From positions 1-64,000 of the forward strand of contig CAVZTX010000028.1 of NCBI GenBank assembly GCA_963778375.1: DNA of 64,000 bases. The letters are read 5' to 3'. Of the stretch, positions 1-6,973 are shown in pieces. A model generated the notes under the pieces. It had not been told where the DNA came from, did no database searches, and saw only the letters and a program-made list of their open reading frames with translations. Positions within the stretch are counted from its first letter, which is position 1. Every line of letters starts with the position of its first letter. The stretch comes from CAVZTX01 sp963778375. Lineage in GTDB: Bacteria; Chloroflexota; Ktedonobacteria; Ktedonobacterales; Ktedonobacteraceae. Made by a program: the position numbers and the translations under genes.

Positions 1-36
1 TACTTTCTTTCTTCTACATTCATTGGTTACACATAG

Positions 37-249
37 CTACTCGTTTGGTATGTGGAGTCTGGACAGAAGCACTGCTGGGAAGAAAGCAACGCTGATGACT
101 ATCTGGTCAGCAATACTCATCTTACTGGTTCGTTGTGCCCGAGTGATCAGTTCCTGTCGTTTCCGTTTCGGCAGGGGTGTGGGTCTGTCCCGCCTTAGCT
201 GGTTTGGTAACAGCACTGAAGGCTGCTTGGGTCGTCTGGTGGTTCTCAT
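37..249 (-). CDS. Possible small protein, unrecognised
   Basis: A 70-residue reading frame begins 8 bases past the stop of the small gene at 258-422. The N-terminal half is rich in Arg, Lys and Pro, and the C-terminal half contains a hydrophobic stretch around IVISVAFFPAVLL. No convincing ribosome site precedes the ATG and I recognise no family. A plus-strand frame also covers the region, so this could be a chance ORF. Its only support is position and its basic-then-hydrophobic layout. Confidence 0.2.
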   Translation of the reverse strand: MRTTRRPKQPSVLLPNQLRRDRPTPLPKRKRQELITRAQRTSKMSIADQIVISVAFFPAVLLSRLHIPNE

Positions 250-257
250 GCGTTGAT

Positions 258-422
258 TCAGGAGTAGTCACCGGCATCGCCAACGCGTTGTTCTGTTGAC
301 TGATCAGCGGTGTTGGTCAGACCGGCACCGGACGATTTCCTTCCAGTATTTCCGGCTTGCTGTTCCTTCTCACTCGCGGACTGGGTATTCCCTACGTTGG
401 TTGATTCAGAATCCGTACTCAT
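258..422 (-). CDS. Small hydrophilic low-complexity protein
   Basis: This is a 54-residue protein starting MSTDSESTNVGN, very rich in Ser, Thr, Gly, Asn, Gln and Glu, with no hydrophobic segment and probably disordered. The start at 422 is chosen because AAGGAG lies 8 bases upstream of the ATG; a longer frame to 482 lacks such a site. It is divergent from the kinase gene at 860. The composition resembles small stress or spore-type hydrophilic proteins, but I cannot name a family. Confidence 0.45.
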   Translation of the reverse strand: MSTDSESTNVGNTQSASEKEQQAGNTGRKSSGAGLTNTADQSTEQRVGDAGDYS

Positions 423-859
423 CGTTGTTACTCCTTTTTGGGCTTGTATAGTTACCTCCGCTTCGATGGTTTGTGCATACACCTACATGTCGCGAACAAG
501 GGACAAGTGCAGTTTCAACGAATTGCAAAGTGGAAATTGAGATATCTCATCCATATTATTGTTCAGTAGTAGATAGTACAGTAGCATACTCTTGCGTTCT
601 TTGTAAAGAACATAATAAACTATATTAATTCTTGCCTCGTTGATTTATCAGAAATGAGGGCGTTTCGTAACTCAGATAAACTGAGCATATCTGAGCTTGA
701 ACATGCAGAGAATATACTTTTCTAGCTCATCAAAAACCAAATTTTTCTGGTCATTGCTCACTCTATCCGAGCGTGTTTTGGCATTCCTTGAAGAGCTTTT
801 TGAGAGTTAGGAAACGCCCTCAGAAATATAAAAGTGACTCTGAATTAGGAGGTGCGAGC
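423..859. other. Intergenic region between divergent genes
   Basis: These 437 bases are AT-rich and should hold the promoters of the divergent small gene (422, minus) and the kinase gene (860, plus). The only structure I see is the inverted repeat at 671-695. An in-frame upstream ATG-less extension of the kinase reaches 773, but it lacks a ribosome site. Confidence 0.5.
671..695. promoter_or_regulatory. Inverted repeat upstream of kinase gene
   Basis: Arms CTCAGATA (671-678) and TATCTGAG (688-695) are perfect inverted copies separated by 9 bases. The repeat lies 165 bases before the kinase start in an AT-rich leader. Such symmetric sites are often regulator operators. No T-run follows, so a terminator is less likely. 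The role is inferred from position only. Confidence 0.3.
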
Positions 860-2950
860 ATGACAAGTCTGATAGGACAACAAGTTGGTAATTATCGTCT
901 TGTTGAGTACTTAGGTGGCGGTGGATTTGCTGATGTCTATAAAGGCGAACACATTTATCTTGGCACGTATGCAGCTATAAAGCTCCTTAAAAATCAAGTT
1001 TCACAAACAGAACTACAAGCATTTACTAATGAAGCTCGTACTATTGCCCGATTAAAACACCCACATATCGTACAAGTGTTAGAGTTTGGCATTGAAAATA
1101 ATATTCCCTTCTTAGTTATGGCCTATACTCCCGAAGGCTCTTTGCGCAAAAAACATCCTAGAGGGGCAACTTTGCCGTTGTCACTTATCGTAACTTATGT
1201 GAAACAGATTGCAGAAGCCTTACAATATGCTCATGACCAAAGGGTCGTACATAGAGACATTAAGCCAGAGAATATGTTGCTAGAGTCAGTCAACAACGTC
1301 TTACTGAGCGATTTTGGCATAGCTGTAATTGCTCATCGAGAAGAAACTTTAAGCACTCAGGAACCAATAGGTACAATGCCATACATGTCACCTGAGCAAA
1401 TTCGAGGGAAAGCACAACCCGCGAGCGATCAGTACTCCTTAGGAGTAGTCGTTTATGAATGGTTGTCTGGTATGTGTCCGTTTGATGGCTCAACTTCTAT
1501 TGACATTGCTATGCAACACATAATGGATCCTCCACCGCCGTTCAAGAGGGATTTGGGCACACCATCACAAATAGAAAATGTAGTCATGAAAGCCCTTGCC
1601 AAACACCCACATCAGCGTTTTGGAAATATACGCGCCTTCGCTACTGCTCTTGAGCAGGCTAGTCAGTCTTCTCGCGCCTCTGTATCAGCACCTTTGCTGA
1701 CTCAGCCTTCCGTGGAGTCTAGTTCAGTTGCTCCAACGAAGTTATCTCCCGTACAAGTTGATCCTAGTACTTCGCCTGGTTTGCCTCCTACACTGCCTGC
1801 TAGCCCAAACCTATCAATGGTGCAACCTGCCACATCCAATAGGCAAAGCCTTTCATCTAGTCTCAACACTTCAGTCCAGCCGACAGACAAAGTCACACGC
1901 TTCAGGCCAGCTACCCAGCAACAGACAAGGACGGCTACACCCGGTAGACCCAAAGGAAGAATCTCCCGGCGTACTGTGGTATTAGGACTTGCGGGGTTAG
2001 GAGGACTAGCCGCGGTAGGTGGCATTACTTGGCTTGTATTGCCTCATCAGGGAACTACCTTATTCACCTATCGTGGGCACTCAGATGTTGTAAATGGCGT
2101 GGATTGGTCACCTAATGGACAGAGAATCGCTTCAGCTAGCAAGGATAAGACGGTACAGGTATGGGATGCTACTTCTGGAGATCATGTTCTGACCTATCGC
2201 GGTCATTCTGATGCCGTGAATTCTGTAGCATGGTCTCCTAATGGCAAGTATATTGCTACTGGAAGTGCTGATAAGACTGTGCAGATATGGGATGCTGCTT
2301 CTGCGACTAATATACTTACGTATCGTGAACACAGCGGTCCTATAACTTCTGTAGCATGGTCTCCTGATGGCAGACACATCACCTCTGGGAGTGCTGATGG
2401 GAAGGTGCTGGTGTGGAATAATGCGCCTGACAAAACAACCACCATCCTCGTCTATGATTATGGAAGCATAGTTTGGGCAGTGGCATGGTCCAATGAAGGG
2501 GGATATATCGTTGCTGGTGGCGATGACGGCACTGCTCAAGTATTAGATGGTTATGTTGAAGGGAGGATGAGTGCTCCTTATCATGGTCATTCAGGGGCAG
2601 TACGTGCCGTGTCAATGACACCTGATGCATCAAATGATATTAATTATGCTTATATCATGTCTGGGAGCACTGATAAGACTGTGCAGGTGTGGACGTTTGG
2701 CAACGGTACTCTCTTCACCTATCGCGGTCATTCTGATGCTGTGAATACTGTGGCATGGTCTCTTGATGGCAAGTATATCGCTTCTGGAAGCAGCGATAAA
2801 ACCGTAAGAATATGGAATGCTTCCGATAGCAATGCTTTTATCTATAAAGGCCATTCTGGCCCTGTGAATTCAGTGGTGTGGTCACCCGAAGGGAAACGTA
2901 TCGCTTCTGGGAGCAGTGATAAGACTGTGCAAGTGTGGCAAGCACTATAA
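860..2950 (+). CDS. Membrane Ser/Thr protein kinase with WD40 propeller
   Basis: This is a Hanks-type kinase that should phosphorylate Ser/Thr of target proteins in response to a signal read by its C-terminal propeller. The start at 860 is favoured because AGGAGGT lies 7 bases upstream. The kinase domain (about residues 1-270) shows the Gly loop GGGGFADVYKGEH, the Lys in AAIKLLK, the catalytic loop HRDIKPEN, DFG in LSDFGIAV and the APE-like MSPEQ. A Pro/Ser/Thr-rich linker follows, then a single membrane segment after SRRTVVLGLAG. The last ~280 residues form seven WD40 repeats (GHSD...W...DKTVQVW), enough for a closed propeller. Kinase inside and propeller outside is the usual topology. Ligand and targets are unknown. 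Confidence 0.93.
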   Translation: MTSLIGQQVGNYRLVEYLGGGGFADVYKGEHIYLGTYAAIKLLKNQVSQTELQAFTNEARTIARLKHPHIVQVLEFGIENNIPFLVMAYTPEGSLRKKHPRGATLPLSLIVTYVKQIAEALQYAHDQRVVHRDIKPENMLLESVNNVLLSDFGIAVIAHREETLSTQEPIGTMPYMSPEQIRGKAQPASDQYSLGVVVYEWLSGMCPFDGSTSIDIAMQHIMDPPPPFKRDLGTPSQIENVVMKALAKHPHQRFGNIRAFATALEQASQSSRASVSAPLLTQPSVESSSVAPTKLSPVQVDPSTSPGLPPTLPASPNLSMVQPATSNRQSLSSSLNTSVQPTDKVTRFRPATQQQTRTATPGRPKGRISRRTVVLGLAGLGGLAAVGGITWLVLPHQGTTLFTYRGHSDVVNGVDWSPNGQRIASASKDKTVQVWDATSGDHVLTYRGHSDAVNSVAWSPNGKYIATGSADKTVQIWDAASATNILTYREHSGPITSVAWSPDGRHITSGSADGKVLVWNNAPDKTTTILVYDYGSIVWAVAWSNEGGYIVAGGDDGTAQVLDGYVEGRMSAPYHGHSGAVRAVSMTPDASNDINYAYIMSGSTDKTVQVWTFGNGTLFTYRGHSDAVNTVAWSLDGKYIASGSSDKTVRIWNASDSNAFIYKGHSGPVNSVVWSPEGKRIASGSSDKTVQVWQAL

Positions 2951-3124
2951 TCTCGCGACACAGAAGGTTTTGTTTCCGACATCAGCTTTGATTTAACTCC
3001 TTTGCCTTCTGTTCGGCTGGTGCAATGACTTTCTCTCATAAGAGATTGGAGCAAACTAATCTCATCCCTATAACGGTAGAAGGGGAAAATTTTGATATGC
3101 TTTTCAGGCTCTGATTGAAAGTGG

Positions 3125-4126
3125 CTATACCTGTACCAGCACTTTCAGCACACCTTTTTGTGCTGCGTATTGAAATGCAGCCAGCCCATCATTCAGGGTA
3201 TAGCGGGCGCTGATTAATGGATGTACATCGACAAGTTTCTGACTCAACGCGCGAATGGCGGGTGAAAATGGGCCACAACGCGATCCTTGCACATGAATTT
3301 CATCGATCACAATTGGGGCCAGATATAACGAACTCCTGTCTGCGACCGTACTTTTTAGGATGATGGTTCCGCGTGGACGTACAAGTCGTATAGCGAGTTC
3401 GAGTCCTTGCGGGGTGCCGGTGCATTCGACGACGAGGTCGACACGAGCGGTAGGAGCGATGGATTGGGTTTCCAGGATATTCCTTAGGAGGCGTGTTGAG
3501 ATGCCGTGTGGTGCTGCGAACGCTAGTTTTTCTGCGTGTTTGCCTAACATGGTGACTTCACAGCCGGTTAGAGCGAGGACTTGAGCGGCGAGCTGGCCCA
3601 TTTTGCCGTCGCCGAGGATGATGACGCGGTCGGTTGGCTTGAGATGTACTTGTTCGAGTATTTCAAAGTTGGCGGCGAGGGGTTCGACGAAGACGGCTTC
3701 TTCGTCGGTTATGTTGTCAGGGACGGGATGGAGGTTTTCAAGGGGGAGCGTGAGGTAGTCGGCGAATGAGCCGTTGCGGTTGACGATGCCGAGGGTGGTG
3801 CGGTTGGGGCAGTGGGTGGGCATGCCTCGCTGACAATATGGGCAATCGGGACGATGGCAGGCGGCGTTGATTTCACCAACGACACGTTTCCCGATGAGGT
3901 ATCCGTATTGTTCTTGTAGTGCATCGCCGTAAATTGCTTCCACCACGCCTACAAACTCATGGCCTAGCACGCCTTGAAAATCCATATAGCCGCGCACGAT
4001 CTCAAGGTCGGTGTTGCAGATGCCTGCTTGCAGGACATGGATGAGGGCTTCACCATCAATTGGCTTGGGTTGAGGATAGTTACTGTCAAGCACAAGGCCA
4101 GTTTTTCGGTAGACTAATGCACGCAT
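3125..4126 (-). CDS. Zinc-dependent MDR alcohol dehydrogenase-like oxidoreductase
   Basis: This 333-residue protein is a medium-chain dehydrogenase/reductase, probably oxidising an alcohol or sugar alcohol with NAD(P). Catalytic zinc ligands appear as C in GICNTD and GHE in VLGHEFVGVVE. The structural-zinc lobe is CHRPDCPYCQRGMPTHC, and the Rossmann glycine motif is ILGDGKMGQLAAQ. The ribosome site AGGAGA is 6 bases before the ATG. The neighbours are on the opposite strand, so it is a single-gene unit. Substrate cannot be told; threonine- or glucose-dehydrogenase-like members share this pattern. Confidence 0.88.
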   Translation of the reverse strand: MRALVYRKTGLVLDSNYPQPKPIDGEALIHVLQAGICNTDLEIVRGYMDFQGVLGHEFVGVVEAIYGDALQEQYGYLIGKRVVGEINAACHRPDCPYCQRGMPTHCPNRTTLGIVNRNGSFADYLTLPLENLHPVPDNITDEEAVFVEPLAANFEILEQVHLKPTDRVIILGDGKMGQLAAQVLALTGCEVTMLGKHAEKLAFAAPHGISTRLLRNILETQSIAPTARVDLVVECTGTPQGLELAIRLVRPRGTIILKSTVADRSSLYLAPIVIDEIHVQGSRCGPFSPAIRALSQKLVDVHPLISARYTLNDGLAAFQYAAQKGVLKVLVQV

Positions 4127-4362
4127 CGTATTTCTCCTGATCTGTTTTTGCTACTCCTTAATAATATAGTAGCATGCCCTCTTTTTCAGGAAGTCTAGCG
4201 GTCAGTTCAGTTAGGTTTCGGGGAAGTAGTGATAAAATGGGAGATGTAGGAGGGAAAAAACAGGTCTAATACCGTCTGGCCAACCTTTTGCTTCAGCTGA
4301 AGCAAAGCCAGCTCGGGGCAGCAATAGTCCCCAAAAAGTGAGAGGAAGGGAAGAGTGCCTCC

Positions 4363-4782
4363 ATGAAACCACGCATTACGATCATTACCTTGGGCGTCGA
4401 TGATCTGGACAAGTCGCTGACCTTCTATCGAGATGGTCTTGGTCTGCCAACACAAGGAATCATCGGGAAAGAATTTGAGTATGGAGCGGTCGTTTTCTTT
4501 GACTTAGAAAACGGAGTCAAGCTTGCTCTTTGGCCACGAACAAGCATTGCTCAGGATACCCACCTCCCTGTTCAAGCGCCAAGTGCGGCGGAATTTACCC
4601 TGGCTCAGAATGTCAGCAGCAAAGAAGAAGTTGACCTGGTGATGCAACAAGCCAGGGCAGCAGGGGCAACGATCATCAAAGCCGCACAAGAGACGTTCTA
4701 TGGAGGGTATGCTGGCTATTTCCAAGATCCAGATCAGCATGTCTGGGAAATCGCCTGGAATCCCGGGATCATGCCTGAATAG
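4363..4782 (+). CDS. VOC family (glyoxalase/bleomycin-resistance fold) protein
   Basis: This 139-residue single-domain protein has the typical VOC start (ITIITLGVDDLDKSLTFYRDGLGLP) and end (GYAGYFQDPDQHVWEIAWNP). The C-terminal E of the WEIAW strand is a usual metal ligand position, and GG.....DPDG/QH is the family hallmark. Members range from glyoxalases to resistance proteins, and the substrate is not evident. The ribosome site is weak (GGAAG, about 9 bases upstream). No operon partner. Confidence 0.85.
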   Translation: MKPRITIITLGVDDLDKSLTFYRDGLGLPTQGIIGKEFEYGAVVFFDLENGVKLALWPRTSIAQDTHLPVQAPSAAEFTLAQNVSSKEEVDLVMQQARAAGATIIKAAQETFYGGYAGYFQDPDQHVWEIAWNPGIMPE

Positions 4783-4925
4783 CAAGTGCCCATGCTCAAG
4801 GAGAGCGTATCGCTCTCCTTTAATTTCACCAGCCTGATTCTTGGATGCAGGAGGTAGCAAAGCGGGTTCCTTTTCATTTCCGTGATGTGCGGCTCATCTA
4901 GTGGTTTGCCAACGTGCAGGTGAGA

Positions 4926-5039
4926 GGCAGGCCGGACAGGCACAAGGCACTGTCCCTACCGATGTTATCGTCGGTTGGTTGCACTTCAAAGTATTCTGAC
5001 GGCAGGCCGGACAGGCACAAGGCACTGTCCCTACCGATG
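4926..5039. repeat. Pair of 39-bp direct repeats (dispersed hairpin family)
   Basis: Two identical 39-bp copies lie at 4926-4964 and 5001-5039. The core is GGCCGGACAGGCACAAGG followed by CACTGTCCCTACCGATG. Within it GGACAG pairs with CTGTCC. The same core recurs at 47173-47203 and 53249-53279, so this is a dispersed short repeat rather than a local duplication. Confidence 0.8.
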
Positions 5040-5074
5040 GGATGGTTCCAGCCCTCACATGAAGTGACAGCCCA

Positions 5075-5902
5075 CTAGCCGTCTTCCATGGGTGCATCGA
5101 GGAATTCGGTGAGGATTGGTAGGAGCAGGTGGGTGCGCGTCAGGATACCATGATAGGGAGGCGCCCAGCCCACATGCGTGGTGGCCGGGAGAACTGCGAG
5201 CGAGGATCGAGGCAGACCGGACAGGTCGCCGTCCCCCTGGCCACCGCCCAGCAGACCAAAGAACTCTACCACGTGCGAGAGGCGCAGGCCATCGGCATCT
5301 CCGACCAGGATCAGGGTTGGAGTTTTGAGGGCGGCTACGCCTGCTGTCCAGTCGTAGTCGGATGTCACCAGTTGTCTGACCTTAGCAACGAAGGTGGGCC
5401 AGGCTTCTGGCCTGGGCGAGGTGCGGAGATAGGCGTCATGGATCGGAGTTCCGGCGAACGCTTCAGCGCTGATTGCGCTCATGGCCGCCAGGTCTTCGGG
5501 GTACCAGCCATCCCTTTTGAAGGCGGTCGAGGCAACCGCCAGCTTGCGCACCAGCTCCGGATGCCGGATGGCGGTTTGTAGAGCGACGCCACCTCCCATG
5601 GAATAGCCGAAAATATCGGCTTGTTCGAGTCCAAGATGGCTGATGAGGGCGGCGATATCGTCCGCCATCCACTCGTAGCGCAGGGGGCGCTCAATGTCAG
5701 CGGTATGACCATGTCCTTGCAGTTCTACGGCGATGACGCGTCGCGTCGTGGCAAGCTGCGGCACCAGCTCCCCCAGCGCCTCGATGGTCCAGAAGGAGCC
5801 GGGAAGCACCACGAGCGGCTGCCCGTTGCCATGTAGTTCATAGTAGAGATCCAGACCGTTGACCTTTGCATAGCTGCCCTTCTGGTCCTTGTTGGTAGTC
5901 AT
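5075..5902 (-). CDS. Alpha/beta hydrolase
   Basis: This 275-residue alpha/beta-fold hydrolase has its nucleophile Ser at about residue 101 in GYSMGGG. The oxyanion segment LVVLPGSFWT is present, the acid is likely Asp in ILVGDADGL, and the His lies in PATTHVGW. The ATG at 5902 is preferred over an upstream GTG because GGAG is 8 bases before it. It follows the PNPOx-like gene after 17 bases on the same strand, so the two are probably co-transcribed. Substrate unknown; esterase or small-molecule hydrolase is likely. Confidence 0.88.
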   Translation of the reverse strand: MTTNKDQKGSYAKVNGLDLYYELHGNGQPLVVLPGSFWTIEALGELVPQLATTRRVIAVELQGHGHTADIERPLRYEWMADDIAALISHLGLEQADIFGYSMGGGVALQTAIRHPELVRKLAVASTAFKRDGWYPEDLAAMSAISAEAFAGTPIHDAYLRTSPRPEAWPTFVAKVRQLVTSDYDWTAGVAALKTPTLILVGDADGLRLSHVVEFFGLLGGGQGDGDLSGLPRSSLAVLPATTHVGWAPPYHGILTRTHLLLPILTEFLDAPMEDG

Positions 5903-5919
5903 ATGAATCACTCCTTTGG

Positions 5920-6330
5920 TTACAGGGAAAACTCGGTGACTTTTTCTGGCGTGAAATGCAGAGAAACACGAGATTGTTGGACTAAGGATGCAATCACTTG
6001 CGGTCTGATACTCGCATCGTTCACGTAGCGTGCGACGAGGCGCTCGATATCTTGCCGGACGAGTGTCTGATTATCACTGATGGTGACAGTGCCATAGAGG
6101 CTGATCGAGCGGGCGGCATCTCCCACACAGAGTCCGATGCGGGGATCACGACGCAGATTTTTGACTTTGCGGGTGCGGTCCGGCGTACTCATGATGAGTG
6201 TGCCATCGTCGGCAAGTAGATACCATATGGTGGTTAAGTGGGCGTTACCGTCTGAGTTCAACGAACTGACCACTCCAACACGGTCTTCACGGAGAAATTC
6301 CCTGGCCCAATCGGAAAGTGTGCTTGTCAT
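5920..6330 (-). CDS. Pyridoxamine 5'-phosphate oxidase-fold protein (F420/FMN type)
   Basis: This 136-residue split-barrel flavin/deazaflavin-binding protein shows the signature order RVGVVSSLNSDGNAHLTTIWY, then TPDRTRKVKNLRRDPRIGLCV. These match the small PPOX class often called F420-dependent in Actinobacteria and Chloroflexi. The start at 6330 follows a GGAAAGGAAAA purine-rich site. It lies between a DHFR-like gene and a hydrolase gene on the same strand. Cofactor (FMN, heme or F420) cannot be decided from the sequence alone. Confidence 0.82.
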   Translation of the reverse strand: MTSTLSDWAREFLREDRVGVVSSLNSDGNAHLTTIWYLLADDGTLIMSTPDRTRKVKNLRRDPRIGLCVGDAARSISLYGTVTISDNQTLVRQDIERLVARYVNDASIRPQVIASLVQQSRVSLHFTPEKVTEFSL

Positions 6331-6389
6331 AGATTCGTTTTCCTTTCCTGTTTCAATTGCTCCATCCACAGTTTCTTAAAACTAAGCTG

Positions 6390-6944
6390 TTATTTTTTGT
6401 CAGACTGGTAGGTAAGAGCGAGGACTCCTAAACTGAGCGTTTTGCTTTCGACAAGCCTCAGCTTCGTCTGAGGCATCCTGTCTGTGAAGAACCGCCTTCC
6501 CTTTCCCATGATAACGGGCTGGACTAAGAACCGATACTCATCGATAAGATCAGTTCCCATCAGAGATTGGACAAGGCTAGCACTGCCATCTATAATAATG
6601 TCCTTGCCCGGCTGATGCTTCAGTTTGGTGATTTCTTCCACAACATTTCCTTTGATGATGGTTGATTCTTTCCATGGAGCTGTTTTCAGCGTTGTAGAGA
6701 CCACATATTTTTTCATGCGGTTGAGTATCTGCCCAGGACCATCGTCGTTCGTCTGGGTGGACCAGAACGGCCAAAGCATTTCATAGGTGGTTCGTCCGAG
6801 GAGGTAAATATCGCCTCTCGAGTACCCCTCTATAATGTAATTTTGCCTTTCAGCGCTGTCATAAGGATTCCACCATTGATCCATAGTATCCGCGTCAAAG
6901 ACACCATCCAGGGTCATCCACTCCTTCACCACTATCTTTCTCAT
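6390..6944 (-). CDS. Dihydrofolate reductase-family (RibD C-terminal-like) protein
   Basis: A 184-residue single-domain reductase-like protein. MRKIVVKEWMTLDGVFDA, YLLGRTTYEMLWPFW, DIIIDGSASLVQSLM and VMGKGRRFF are the recurring motifs of the YyaP/RibD-C family, an NADPH-binding DHFR fold. AAGGAG lies 7 bases before the ATG at 6944, overriding a TTG start further up. The true substrate of these stand-alone proteins is generally unknown. Probably one unit with the two genes downstream and perhaps the cyclase gene upstream (29-base gap). Confidence 0.85.
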   Translation of the reverse strand: MRKIVVKEWMTLDGVFDADTMDQWWNPYDSAERQNYIIEGYSRGDIYLLGRTTYEMLWPFWSTQTNDDGPGQILNRMKKYVVSTTLKTAPWKESTIIKGNVVEEITKLKHQPGKDIIIDGSASLVQSLMGTDLIDEYRFLVQPVIMGKGRRFFTDRMPQTKLRLVESKTLSLGVLALTYQSDKK

Positions 6945-6973
6945 GTTCGTTCTCCTTTCCAATTCATTCTTCT

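Noticed and set aside
773..859. 29-codon extension of the kinase gene
   Set aside because: No ribosome site at 773, while AGGAGGT sits correctly before the ATG at 860; the family N-terminus also starts near there.
2132..2854. Minus-strand frames opposite the WD40 repeats
   Set aside because: Repetitive shadows of the propeller repeats on the coding strand.
4926..5039. CRISPR-like repeat-spacer pattern
   Set aside because: Only two repeats with one 36-base gap, and the same core is dispersed singly elsewhere; no cas genes.
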